From positions 1 to 64,000 of the forward strand of contig JAVHXQ010000010.1 of NCBI GenBank assembly GCA_031119555.1: 64,000 nucleotides of DNA. The letters are read 5' to 3'. The stretch is from Candidatus Dactylopiibacterium sp. GTDB taxonomy: Bacteria; Pseudomonadota; Gammaproteobacteria; Burkholderiales; Rhodocyclaceae. The translations under genes and the position numbers were made by a program. Positions within the stretch are counted from its first letter, which is position 1, and every line of letters starts with the position of its first letter. Below the pieces are notes generated by a model. That model was not told where the DNA came from and searched no databases. It was given only the letters and a program-made list of their open reading frames with translations. Shown here piece after piece: positions 9,637 through 19,643 of the stretch.

Positions 9637-11061
9637 GTGAATCAGAACTTCTGGAACGTCTGCCTGGCCCGGCTGGAAAGTGAGCTGCCTGCACAACAGT
9701 TCAATACCTGGATCCGGGCCCTCGAGATCGCGGAGAGCGGCGAAGGCACGGGCGTGAAGCTGTTCGCTCCGAACCGGTTCGTGCTGCAGTGGGTGCGCGA
9801 GCGCTATCAGCGCCGGCTTGAAGAACTCGCGGCCGAGTTCTTCGGCGAGCCCGTGGAGCTGAGTTTCGAACTCGGCACGCATCATCGCAAGCCCGCGGCC
9901 GGCACGACCCCGCGGCCGGCCTCCCCATCTCCGCGTCCCCAGGCCGCCACGCCGGCTGCCCAGAGCCCGCGTGCCGCCCCGGTGCCGGCAAACGAAGCGC
10001 CCGCCGTCATCACGTCCGGCGGCAATGCTTACGACAAGACCCGTCTGAACCCTTCGTTCACCTTCGATACCCTCGTCACCGGCCGCGCCAACGACCTCGC
10101 CCGCGCGGCGGCGATCTCGGTGGCCAGCAATCCGGGCACGTCCTACAACCCGCTTTTCGTCTATGGCGGCGTCGGCCTCGGCAAAACTCACTTGATCCAC
10201 GCGATCGGCAACGAGGTGTTGCGCAACAACCCGAAAGCCGTGGTGCGATACGTACACGTCGAGGACTACTTTTCCGACGTGTTGCGAGCCTATCAGCAGA
10301 AGAGCTTCGATCAGTTCCAGCGCTACTACCGTTCGCTCGACCTGCTGCTCATCGATGACATCCAGTTCCTCGGCGTGGGCAACAAGGAACGCACGCGCGA
10401 CGAATTCTTCCATGCATTCAATGCCCTGACCGAAGCGAAGAAGCAGATCGTCATCACCTGCGACACCTATCCCAAGGACATCCAGGGCCTGGAAGACCGG
10501 CTGATCTCCCGCTTCGACTGGGGCCTCACCGTCCAGATCGAGCCGCCCGAGCTCGAGATGCGCATCGCGATCCTCAAGAAGAAGGCCGAATTCGACAACG
10601 TACCCCTTCCCGACGAGGTCGCGTTCCTGATCGCCAAGAACCTGCGCTCCAACGTGCGCGAGCTCGAGGGCGCGCTCAAGAAGGTGATGGCCTACGCACG
10701 CTTCCATAACCGCGAGATCAGCCTGGAAGTGGCCCGCGAGGCCCTGCGCGATCTGCTCGCCGCGCACAACCGCCAGATCACGTTCGAGCTGATTCAGAAA
10801 ACCGTGGCGGATTTCTACAAGATCAAGCTCGCGGAACTGCTTTCCAAGAAGCGCACGCGCAACATCGCGCGTCCGCGCCAGATTGCGATGTACCTGGCCA
10901 AGGAACTCACGCCGGCCTCTCTGCCGGCGATCGGTGATGCCTTTGGCGGCCGGGACCACACCACGGTCTTGCATGCGTGTCGCACGATTACAGAATTACG
11001 CCTTAATGATCAACAACTTAATCACGATCTTCACGTCCTGACGCAGACCCTGAGGGGCTGA
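9637..11061 (+). CDS. dnaA: Chromosomal replication initiator DnaA
   Basis: DnaA is the AAA+ initiator that binds DnaA boxes and melts the origin. The protein has 474 residues. Domain I begins [25 protein letters not shown], domain II is a Pro/Ala-rich linker at about residues 90-125, and the AAA+ domain has [16 protein letters not shown] and LLIDDIQFL. The C-terminal domain carries the DnaA signature [15 protein letters not shown]. The start is GTG at 9637, since no ATG gives the conserved N-terminus. It heads the plus-strand dnaA-dnaN-lipoprotein-gyrB run, and the probable origin follows it. Confidence 0.98.
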   Translation: MNQNFWNVCLARLESELPAQQFNTWIRALEIAESGEGTGVKLFAPNRFVLQWVRERYQRRLEELAAEFFGEPVELSFELGTHHRKPAAGTTPRPASPSPRPQAATPAAQSPRAAPVPANEAPAVITSGGNAYDKTRLNPSFTFDTLVTGRANDLARAAAISVASNPGTSYNPLFVYGGVGLGKTHLIHAIGNEVLRNNPKAVVRYVHVEDYFSDVLRAYQQKSFDQFQRYYRSLDLLLIDDIQFLGVGNKERTRDEFFHAFNALTEAKKQIVITCDTYPKDIQGLEDRLISRFDWGLTVQIEPPELEMRIAILKKKAEFDNVPLPDEVAFLIAKNLRSNVRELEGALKKVMAYARFHNREISLEVAREALRDLLAAHNRQITFELIQKTVADFYKIKLAELLSKKRTRNIARPRQIAMYLAKELTPASLPAIGDAFGGRDHTTVLHACRTITELRLNDQQLNHDLHVLTQTLRG

Positions 11062-11078
11062 CGGCCACGAGGGTAGGC

Positions 11079-11087
11079 TGTGGACAA
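11079..11087 (-). promoter_or_regulatory. DnaA box (TTGTCCACA type)
   Basis: TGTGGACAA is the complement of TTGTCCACA, one base from the TTATCCACA consensus. It lies 18 bases after the dnaA stop codon. Confidence 0.6.
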
Positions 11088-11237
11088 GTAGCGGTGAAGC
11101 GTGCGGAAGAAATGTGCGAAAGCAGGTCAGAAAGACTCCGGCCTGGAATTGTCCAGAATCGGGCACAGGCTTCAAGGCGGGCTTTCTACAGGCTTCTGAA
11201 CATGGGTAACTCGATGTTTACAAAAGAAGTTAATGAG

Positions 11238-11246
11238 TTGTCCACA
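11238..11246 (+). promoter_or_regulatory. DnaA box (TTGTCCACA type)
   Basis: TTGTCCACA has one change from the consensus. It begins the first copy of the direct repeat and is followed by an AT-rich stretch. Confidence 0.65.
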
Positions 11247-11301
11247 GAAAATGGCCTGATGTATTAGTAGTAAATGGTTTACATAAACAATCTGTTAACA
11301 A
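11238..11301 (+). repeat. oriC direct repeat, copy A
   Basis: This 64-base segment aligns by hand with 11591-11655 at 49 of 64 positions with a single one-base gap. Shared blocks are TCCACAGAAA, TATTAGTA, a TTTA-ATAAA stretch and TGTTAACAA; most differences are transitions. Unlike copy B it has no start codon at the equivalent place. Confidence 0.75.
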
Positions 11302-11430
11302 CAACGACGCAAAGGTCTTCCAGTCGCTTCGTGTTGCAAAAGCGGGCATGCTTCCTTTCTGAAGTACCTGGGCGAGGCCTGAAGTCTGCGCAGGGCAACC
11401 CGGCTTGTTGTGCCTCATCGAGGCAGGAGA

Positions 11431-11439
11431 TGTGGGTAA
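11431..11439 (-). promoter_or_regulatory. DnaA box-like site
   Basis: TGTGGGTAA (TTACCCACA on the other strand) has one change from the consensus DnaA box. Confidence 0.5.
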
Positions 11440-11463
11440 AGCGGCGGGTGGTTTGGGAACGGA

Positions 11464-11473
11464 TTGTGCACAA
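11464..11473. promoter_or_regulatory. Palindromic double DnaA box-like site
   Basis: TTGTGCACAA is a perfect palindrome containing overlapping TTGTGCACA and TGTGCACAA. Each fits a relaxed DnaA-box pattern with one change at the third position. TTGACCACA at 11511-11519 is a weaker candidate close by. Confidence 0.5.
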
Positions 11474-11590
11474 CCTGCGCTCCGGCTCAGGCGGGAAATT
11501 CTGTCCAGATTTGACCACAGGCTTCTCCCCCCGCTTGGCAACAGGGTCATGAACAGGTACAAGCTTTTGAAATTGAATGGATAATTTGTC

Positions 11591-11599
11591 TTATCCACA
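11591..11599 (+). promoter_or_regulatory. Consensus DnaA box upstream of dnaN
   Basis: TTATCCACA matches the DnaA-box consensus exactly. It lies 41 bases before the dnaN ATG and is followed directly by the AT-rich stretch GATATATTAGTAATAGG, a candidate unwinding element or dnaN promoter. Confidence 0.85.
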
Positions 11600-11655
11600 G
11601 AAACTGGTTCGATATATTAGTAATAGGAGATTTATATAAATGCTCTTGTTAACAA
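11591..11655 (+). repeat. oriC direct repeat, copy B, covering the dnaN start
   Basis: This 65-base segment begins with a perfect DnaA box and runs through the ribosome-binding site (AGGAG, 11626-11630) and the ATG of dnaN (11640) into its first five codons. It matches copy A at 11238-11301 at 49 of 64 aligned positions. Confidence 0.75.
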
Positions 11656-12740
11656 GCACTCGTGATGCCTTGCTGGCACCGCTGCAGTCCGTGTCGGGTA
11701 TCGTCGAGAAGCGGCATACCTTGCCCATCCTCTCGAACGTGCTGATCGAGAAGAAAGGCGAAGCGCTCACGCTGCTCGCCACCGATATCGAGATCCAGAT
11801 CACGACCCAGCAGACCACGCAGGCAGGCGAGGATGTTTCGATCACGGTCGGCGCGCGCAAGCTGCAGGACATCCTGCGCGCGCTGCCGGACAGCGAAGTC
11901 AGCCTGATGCTCGACGACAAGCGCCTGACGCTGAAGGCAGGCAAGAGCCGCTACAACCTGCAGACGCTGCCCGCCGCCGATTACCCGCGCATGCAGCTGA
12001 ACACCGGCGAGAGCATCACCGTGCGCCTGCCGCAGAAGGACTTCCGGCGTCAGCTGGCCCAGGTGGCCTATGCCATGGCGGCCCAGGACATCCGCTACTA
12101 CCTGAACGGTCTGCTCATGCAGGTCCTGGGAACCGAGCTGCGCATGGTGGCCACCGACGGCCATCGCCTGGCGTTGTCCTCCAACACGCTGAGCGAGGAG
12201 TTCGCCCGTACCGAAGTGATCCTGCCGCGCAAGACCGTGCTTGAACTCACGCGCCAGCTCGGCGACACCGAGGATCCGGTCGAGATCGTGATCACGGGCA
12301 ACCAGGCATGCTTCCGCTTCGGCCCCATCGAACTCATCACCAAGCTCATCGACGGCAAGTTCCCCGATTACGAACGCGTGATACCGCAAGGCAATCCGAA
12401 GCTCGTCACCGCGCCGCGCGCCAGCCTGCTCTCGGCGCTGCAACGCGCCGCGATCCTGACCAACGAGAAATTCCGTGGCTTGCGCGTCGTGCTCGAATCC
12501 GGCCTGTTGCGCGTCATCAGTTCCAACGCCGAGCAGGAAGAAGCGCAGGAGGAACTGGAAGTTGCGTACTCGGGCGACAGCCTGGAAGTCGGATTCAACG
12601 TGACCTACCTTCTCGACGTGCTCAACAACGTGGGCAGCGACACGATTGAAATCCACCTGAACGAGCCGATGTCCTCGGCCCTCTTCACGCTGCCCGGCAA
12701 CGACCAGTTCAAGGCCGTCGTGATGCCGATGCGGATCTGA
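11640..12740 (+). CDS. dnaN: DNA polymerase III sliding clamp (beta subunit)
   Basis: DnaN forms the ring-shaped processivity clamp of DNA polymerase III. The 366-residue length is that of the family and covers three clamp domains. Recognisable segments are LPILSNVLIEKKGEALTLLA near the N-terminus, VATDGHRLALS near residue 175, LITKLIDGKFPDYERVIP near residue 232, and a C-terminus PGNDQFKAVVMPMRI. AGGAG upstream of the ATG supports the start. The gene follows oriC, and its first codons belong to the direct repeat described separately. Confidence 0.98.
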   Translation: MLLLTSTRDALLAPLQSVSGIVEKRHTLPILSNVLIEKKGEALTLLATDIEIQITTQQTTQAGEDVSITVGARKLQDILRALPDSEVSLMLDDKRLTLKAGKSRYNLQTLPAADYPRMQLNTGESITVRLPQKDFRRQLAQVAYAMAAQDIRYYLNGLLMQVLGTELRMVATDGHRLALSSNTLSEEFARTEVILPRKTVLELTRQLGDTEDPVEIVITGNQACFRFGPIELITKLIDGKFPDYERVIPQGNPKLVTAPRASLLSALQRAAILTNEKFRGLRVVLESGLLRVISSNAEQEEAQEELEVAYSGDSLEVGFNVTYLLDVLNNVGSDTIEIHLNEPMSSALFTLPGNDQFKAVVMPMRI

Positions 12741-12758
12741 GCCCGCCCTACCGCGCGC

Positions 12759-13148
12759 ATGAAGTCCTACCTGAGCTGTCTGTTTGTCGCCCTGGGGCTG
12801 GTCGCCTGTGCCAGCCCCGGCACGCCCCCGCCCGCCGCTGACGCTCCTCCGCTGCAAGAGGCCGCCCGCACGCTGACGGGACGAAACGGGATCGAAGGGC
12901 GTATCCTTGGCAGACTTGTGCCTGGCGGAAGCTTCGAGCGGCTCGAGATAGGTATGAGCCGCAACGAGGTGGAACAGCGCATCGGGCCAGCCTCGGAAAT
13001 CCACGCCCATGCTTCCGGGGGTGGATTGATCCCGTTCTATCCCGGCAGTGGATGGAACACCGAGAGCCATTACATCGGCGAAGGCCGCCTGTGGTTCAGC
13101 GCCGACAGCCTCCTGATCCTCATCGACGCCCGGGAACCCGCGCGCTGA
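12759..13148 (+). CDS. Small predicted lipoprotein, BamE/SmpA-like
   Basis: This 129-residue protein has a clear lipoprotein signal ending in the lipobox LVAC (cysteine 17), then a Pro/Ala-rich linker. The segment FERLEIGMSRNEVEQRIGPAS resembles the helix-turn motif of BamE/SmpA-type folds, in which a short domain follows an 'xxGMsxxeV' pattern. It is probably anchored in the outer membrane. It starts 18 bases after dnaN and ends 53 bases before gyrB, the place where many bacteria have recF. The BamE-like assignment is tentative, and it is not bamE itself. Confidence 0.75.
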   Translation: MKSYLSCLFVALGLVACASPGTPPPAADAPPLQEAARTLTGRNGIEGRILGRLVPGGSFERLEIGMSRNEVEQRIGPASEIHAHASGGGLIPFYPGSGWNTESHYIGEGRLWFSADSLLILIDAREPAR

Positions 13149-13186
13149 AACGCCGCTGCTCCCCGCCCGCACCGAGCCCCACATAG

Positions 13187-15679
<2,493 letters not shown>

Positions 15680-15748
15680 GGGTGTCGGATTTCACGGGAA
15701 GTGAAAACCGTGCCAAATGAGTGAAAAACCGCGTGACGCAGATCGTGG

Positions 15749-15780
15749 AAAAGAGCCCGTAAGAATGCGGGCTCTTTTTC
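15749..15780 (+). terminator. Rho-independent terminator after gyrB
   Basis: An 11-base stem, AAAAGAGCCCG (15749-15759) paired with CGGGCTCTTTT (15768-15778), has an 8-base loop and a short T run. It closes the dnaA-gyrB region. Confidence 0.9.
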
Positions 15781-15907
15781 CATCAGCGGCTCAAGTCTTC
15801 GCGATACATGCCGCACCCTGACAGGTGCCTTGGTGGCAGCGCTGCAAGAGCCAACTCGCTTCGCAGCTTTGCAGCAGAAGGTTCAGAGTCTTTGGAAAGA
15901 CATTCAG

Positions 15908-16855
15908 ATGAGTGACATCAAGCTCTTCCGCTGTGCCAATAGTGGTGCCACAGAGCTGGCCGGTAATTCGGCCGCCATCGAGCGCACGCTGCAGCGCCTG
16001 ATCGAATCCCAGATGGAAACCTTTCTTGGCGTACGCTTCCTCGCCACCGAGTACAGCACCGGCGCCAAGCATCGCGGCCGCATCGATTCGCTGGGGCTGG
16101 ACGAGAATGGCTGCCCGGTAATCATCGAGTACAAGCGTCACAGCAACGAAAACGTGATCAATCAGGGCCTTTTCTATCTGGACTGGCTGTTCGATCACAA
16201 GGCGGACTTCCGCTTTCTGGTGATGGACAAGCTCGGCAAGGATGAAGCGGACAAGATCGAATGGAGCGGCACTCGCCTGTTGTGTATCGCGGCAGACTTC
16301 ACGCGCTATGACGAGCACGCCGTTGCCCAGATCAATCGCAGTATCGAACTGATCCGCTACAAGATTTTCGGTGAGGATCTGTTGTTGCTTGAGTTGGTGA
16401 ATGGCGGCAGCGCGGTAAGTACGCAAGCGCTTACCGAGGTGGACAAGCCGGTCATCGACAAGCTCAGCAAAACGCCGTCGGCATCCACGCTGGCAATGAA
16501 AACGCATGCTGACCAGATCGCCACGGCTTCACCTGAACTGCTTGCACTCTTCGAGCAGACGCGCAGTTTCATCCTCGCGCAGGGCGACGACATCATTGAA
16601 AAGCCACTGAAGCTTTATGTCGCGTTTCGCCGGCTGAAAAATTTCGTGTGCGTGTCGCTGATCTCGAAAGTCGATCCTCATGTGTTCCTGACTCTCAGGC
16701 TTGATCCGGCAAGCGTGGCGCTGGAACAAGGTTTCTCACGCGACGTGAGCAACATCGGGCACTGGGGCACAGGTGATCTGGAGCTGACACTGCGCACGCC
16801 CGCCGATTTCGAGAAAGCCAGGGTCTTGATCGAGCGGGCGTACCAGGAAAACTGA
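15908..16855 (+). CDS. DUF91/EndoMS-like putative nuclease with DUF5655-like C-terminus
   Basis: The 315-residue protein has an N-terminal region with the PD-(D/E)xK pattern GRIDSLGLDENGCPVIIEYKR, where Asp60, Glu74 and Lys76 would be catalytic. A conserved NQGLFYLDWL follows, as in DUF91/NucS-EndoMS-like proteins. The C-terminal third (LFEQTRSFILAQGD onward, with FRRLKNFVCVSLISK) looks like the DUF5655 module. ATG at 15908 is preferred over a TTG at 15830 because GGAAAG precedes it and the motif region starts soon after. The gene stands alone after the gyrB terminator and uses visibly more A/T-ending codons than its neighbours, which suggests transfer. Its substrate is unknown. Confidence 0.8.
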   Translation: MSDIKLFRCANSGATELAGNSAAIERTLQRLIESQMETFLGVRFLATEYSTGAKHRGRIDSLGLDENGCPVIIEYKRHSNENVINQGLFYLDWLFDHKADFRFLVMDKLGKDEADKIEWSGTRLLCIAADFTRYDEHAVAQINRSIELIRYKIFGEDLLLLELVNGGSAVSTQALTEVDKPVIDKLSKTPSASTLAMKTHADQIATASPELLALFEQTRSFILAQGDDIIEKPLKLYVAFRRLKNFVCVSLISKVDPHVFLTLRLDPASVALEQGFSRDVSNIGHWGTGDLELTLRTPADFEKARVLIERAYQEN

Positions 16856-17050
16856 CCCCCCTTCATTCGCGCCTTGAATGGGCGTCGCCCGGCAAATGCC
16901 GATGCGAATCTTCCGCCCGAGCTTTCATTCCGAGCGCCTCGCCGGCGCGGCAGCGGGAGTTGAGCTGGCGGCGCGAGCCGGCAGTGGGCGATGGAGAGGC
17001 GTAGTAAAGTGCCGGGTCGGCGCTCTGCGACTTCTCCGGACTGGTTTCCC

Positions 17051-17515
17051 ATGACAACGCCCCTCGATGAAAACGACCGCAAGCTTCTCGGGTTGCTCCG
17101 CGACAACGGTCGCCTGACGAATCAGGAACTCGCGGACCTGATCGGCCTGTCGGCGTCGCAGTGTTCGCGGCGGCGCATCGCGCTGGAGCAGGCGGGCATG
17201 ATCCTGGGCTATCACGCGCAGCTTTCGCCGGATGCCGACGGCACGCCGGTGCTGGGGGTGATCGAGGTGCGCCTGCTCACGCATTCGCCCGACGCGGTGG
17301 AGTCGCTGCACGCCTACGTGCGGCGCGAGAAGGCGATCCGTGACGTACTCAAGCTCACGGGGGATTACGATTACCTCGTCAAGGTGGCCGTGGCCGATCT
17401 CGCCGAGCTTTCGCGCCTGATCCGGGAGCTGGCTTCGCTGCGGGAGTGTGTCAGTCACCTGCGCACCTCGGTGGTGCTGGAGCGGCTCAAGGAAGCCGGA
17501 GTGGTGCTCGGTTGA
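17051..17515 (+). CDS. Lrp/AsnC-family transcriptional regulator
   Basis: This is a 154-residue Lrp-type regulator. The N-terminal winged-helix begins LDENDRKLLGLLRDNGRLTNQELADLIGLS with recognition-helix segment QCSRRRIALEQAG. The C-terminal RAM ligand-binding domain has LTGDYDYLVKVAVADLAELSRLI. The start is ATG at 17051; an upstream extension to 16991 lacks family sequence. It is followed by a YitT-family gene and an aromatic aminotransferase on the same strand, so it may respond to an amino acid and control one or both. That link is inferred from position only. Confidence 0.93.
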   Translation: MTTPLDENDRKLLGLLRDNGRLTNQELADLIGLSASQCSRRRIALEQAGMILGYHAQLSPDADGTPVLGVIEVRLLTHSPDAVESLHAYVRREKAIRDVLKLTGDYDYLVKVAVADLAELSRLIRELASLRECVSHLRTSVVLERLKEAGVVLG

Positions 17516-17611
17516 TGCATATCCACGCCTGTATTTGCGATATTTGTGAGTGAAGTGTGCGATCCGTGACATAAAATCGCGCCCTTCCCTCTTTCCGCAT
17601 GTTCCGTCGCC

Positions 17612-18229
17612 ATGACCGCCGCAGCCCATCACCCCCACCGGATTCCCCACTCCCTGATCGAGGACGTGATCGCGCTCGTGCTCGGTACGCTGATGGTTTC
17701 GTTCGGCGCGAGTCTGCTCAAGCAGGCCGGCGCGCTGACGGGGGGCATCGCCGGGCTGGCTTTCCTGGCGCACTACGCCACGGGCGTGAAGTTCGGCGTG
17801 GCGTTCTTCGTGTTGAACCTGCCCTTCTACTGGCTGGCGTTTCGCCGCATGGGCCGCGCTTTCGTGATCAAGACGTTCTGCGCGATCGGCCTGGTGTCGG
17901 TCCTGACCGAGCTTCACGGCCATTTCATCGGCATCAGCCAGCTGCAACCCTTTTATGCCGCGGTGATCGCCAATACCATGATGGGTCTGGGTTTCATCGT
18001 GCTGTTCCGCCACAAGGCCAGCCTGGGGGGTGTGAACATCCTCGCGCTCTACCTGCAGGACCGCTACGGCATTCGTGCCGGCAAGGTGCAGATGGGCGTG
18101 GACGTGCTGATCGTGCTGGCCTCGCTGATGATCGTGAGCCTGCCGATGCTGCTGGCATCCATCGGCGGGGCGGTGATCCTGAACCTCATCATCGCGATGA
18201 ATCACCGCCCGCACCGCTACCTCGCCTGA
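17612..18229 (+). CDS. YitT-family membrane protein
   Basis: This 205-residue integral membrane protein has about five to six hydrophobic segments. The YitT (DUF161) core motif is [23 protein letters not shown] near residue 35, with a second half-motif [17 protein letters not shown] near residue 130. The family is widespread but biochemically undefined. The gene starts 96 bases after the Lrp-type regulator, with CATAAAAT upstream as a possible -10. It precedes the aminotransferase by 28 bases, so these two genes are probably cotranscribed. Confidence 0.88.
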   Translation: MTAAAHHPHRIPHSLIEDVIALVLGTLMVSFGASLLKQAGALTGGIAGLAFLAHYATGVKFGVAFFVLNLPFYWLAFRRMGRAFVIKTFCAIGLVSVLTELHGHFIGISQLQPFYAAVIANTMMGLGFIVLFRHKASLGGVNILALYLQDRYGIRAGKVQMGVDVLIVLASLMIVSLPMLLASIGGAVILNLIIAMNHRPHRYLA

Positions 18230-18257
18230 ACCCCTTCTCCTGAACGGAAACCTCCGC

Positions 18258-19454
18258 ATGTTCCAGCATATCGACGCCTACGCCGGCGACCCCATCCTTT
18301 CGCTGATGGAAACCTTCAAGACCGATCCGCGCGCCCACAAGGTGAATCTTTCGATCGGTCTGTATTATGACGGCGAAGGCCGCATCCCGCAGCTCGAGGC
18401 GATCCAGGCCGCCTATGGCCGCGTCGAGGGACGCCGCGTGGTGCCCAGCGTGTATCTGCCGATGGAAGGTTTCCAGCCGTATCGCAACGCGATCCAGGCG
18501 CTGCTGTTCGGCGAGGACTGCGCCGCGCGCAAGGAGGGCCGCATCGCGACCATCCAGACGCTGGGCGGCTCGGGCGCGCTCAAGGTCGGGGCGGATTTCC
18601 TCAAGCGCTATTTCCCCGCTTCCGAAGTGTGGGTGTCCGATCCCACCTGGGACAACCACGTGGCCATCTTCGAAGGCGCGGGCTTCAAGGTGCACACCTA
18701 TCGCTATTTCGACCCCGTCAGCCTGGGCGTGGCGTTCGACGTGATGCTGGCCAAGCTCGCCACGCTGCCCGCGCAGAGCATCGTCCTGCTGCATCCGTGC
18801 TGCCACAATCCGACGGGGTCCGATCTCACCGCGCCGCAGTGGGATGAACTCATCCGCGTGCTGCGCGAGCGCGCGCTGATTCCGTTTCTCGACATCGCCT
18901 ATCAAGGCTTCGGCGCCGGCATGGAAGAGGATGCCTACGCGATCCGCGCGCTGGCGGCTTCGGGCCTGCCGTTCCTGGTGGCGAACTCCTTCTCCAAGAT
19001 TTTCTCGCTCTACGGCGAGCGCGTGGGCGGCCTGTCGGTGGTCTGCGAAGACGCCGACGCCGCCGGCCGTGTGCTGGGCCAGCTCAAGGCCACGGTGCGC
19101 CGCAACTACTCCAGCCCGCCCATGCTGGGCGCGGAGCTCGTCAGCACCGTGCTCGGCGATGCCGGGCTCAAGGCCGGCTGGTTGCAGGAAGTCGAAGGCA
19201 TGCGCACGCGCATCCTCGCCATGCGCCAGACGCTCGCGGATGCGTTGAACCAGGCGCTGCCGGGCCGCAACTTCGATTACCTCGTCACCCAGCGCGGCAT
19301 GTTCAGCTACACCGGGCTGTCGGCGGCTCAGGTCGATACCCTGCGGGAAACGCACGGCATCTATCTCGTGCGCAGCGGCCGCATCTGCGTGGCCGGGCTC
19401 AACGCCGGCAACGTCGGGCGCGTGGCAGAGGCCTTTGCCACGGTGATGGCCTGA
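18258..19454 (+). CDS. tyrB: Aromatic amino acid aminotransferase (AspC/TyrB family)
   Basis: This is a 398-residue fold-type I, class Ialpha PLP aminotransferase that interconverts aromatic amino acids or aspartate and their 2-oxo acids. Key features are [13 protein letters not shown] near residue 29, [12 protein letters not shown] near residue 179, DIAYQGFG near residue 212, the PLP-lysine motif [16 protein letters not shown] with Lys247, and the C-terminal GMFSYTGL and RICVAGLN. Family resemblance favours TyrB, but AspC-like specificity is possible. It sits just downstream of YitT and an Lrp-type regulator. Confidence 0.9.
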   Translation: MFQHIDAYAGDPILSLMETFKTDPRAHKVNLSIGLYYDGEGRIPQLEAIQAAYGRVEGRRVVPSVYLPMEGFQPYRNAIQALLFGEDCAARKEGRIATIQTLGGSGALKVGADFLKRYFPASEVWVSDPTWDNHVAIFEGAGFKVHTYRYFDPVSLGVAFDVMLAKLATLPAQSIVLLHPCCHNPTGSDLTAPQWDELIRVLRERALIPFLDIAYQGFGAGMEEDAYAIRALAASGLPFLVANSFSKIFSLYGERVGGLSVVCEDADAAGRVLGQLKATVRRNYSSPPMLGAELVSTVLGDAGLKAGWLQEVEGMRTRILAMRQTLADALNQALPGRNFDYLVTQRGMFSYTGLSAAQVDTLRETHGIYLVRSGRICVAGLNAGNVGRVAEAFATVMA

Positions 19455-19610
19455 GCCCACGGGCGGAGGGCCGCGGGCGAGGCCCGTGCCTTCCGCCTCG
19501 CGCGGGGCCGCGGACGAGGCGTTCCCCGGCCGGCCGGGGCGCTCCCGCGCGCACCTCGCAGGGGAATGTCCCGATGCCGGGGAAGCGGGCGGAGCCAGGG
19601 CGCGTCGGGC

Positions 19611-19616
19611 TAGAAT
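19611..19616 (+). promoter_or_regulatory. Possible -10 element for the SNF2 helicase gene
   Basis: TAGAAT lies 28 bases before the ATG at 19644 in an otherwise GC-rich 189-base spacer. The same hexamer at the same sort of distance occurs before apt. No good -35 is visible. Confidence 0.4.
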
Positions 19617-19643
19617 CTCCGATCCCCTTCCGGATCTGCTTGC

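Larger units (their letters stand above)
11062..11639. other. Probable chromosomal origin of replication (oriC)
   Basis: This 578-base spacer between dnaA and dnaN carries no convincing gene. It contains DnaA-box-like sequences at 11079-11087, 11238-11246, 11431-11439, 11464-11473 and 11591-11599. It also has AT-rich stretches at 11255-11300 and 11600-11640 that could unwind. It lies where gene orientation switches: minus-strand genes to the left and plus-strand genes to the right. The assignment follows from the dnaA-dnaN position and the box cluster; strand skew was not computed. Confidence 0.85.

Noticed and set aside
11274-11552. Possible 92-codon gene in the oriC spacer
   Set aside because: It has no family resemblance. 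Its start lies in the repeat copy A, and the frame crosses several DnaA boxes. The few residues resembling the DnaN N-terminus come from the repeat.
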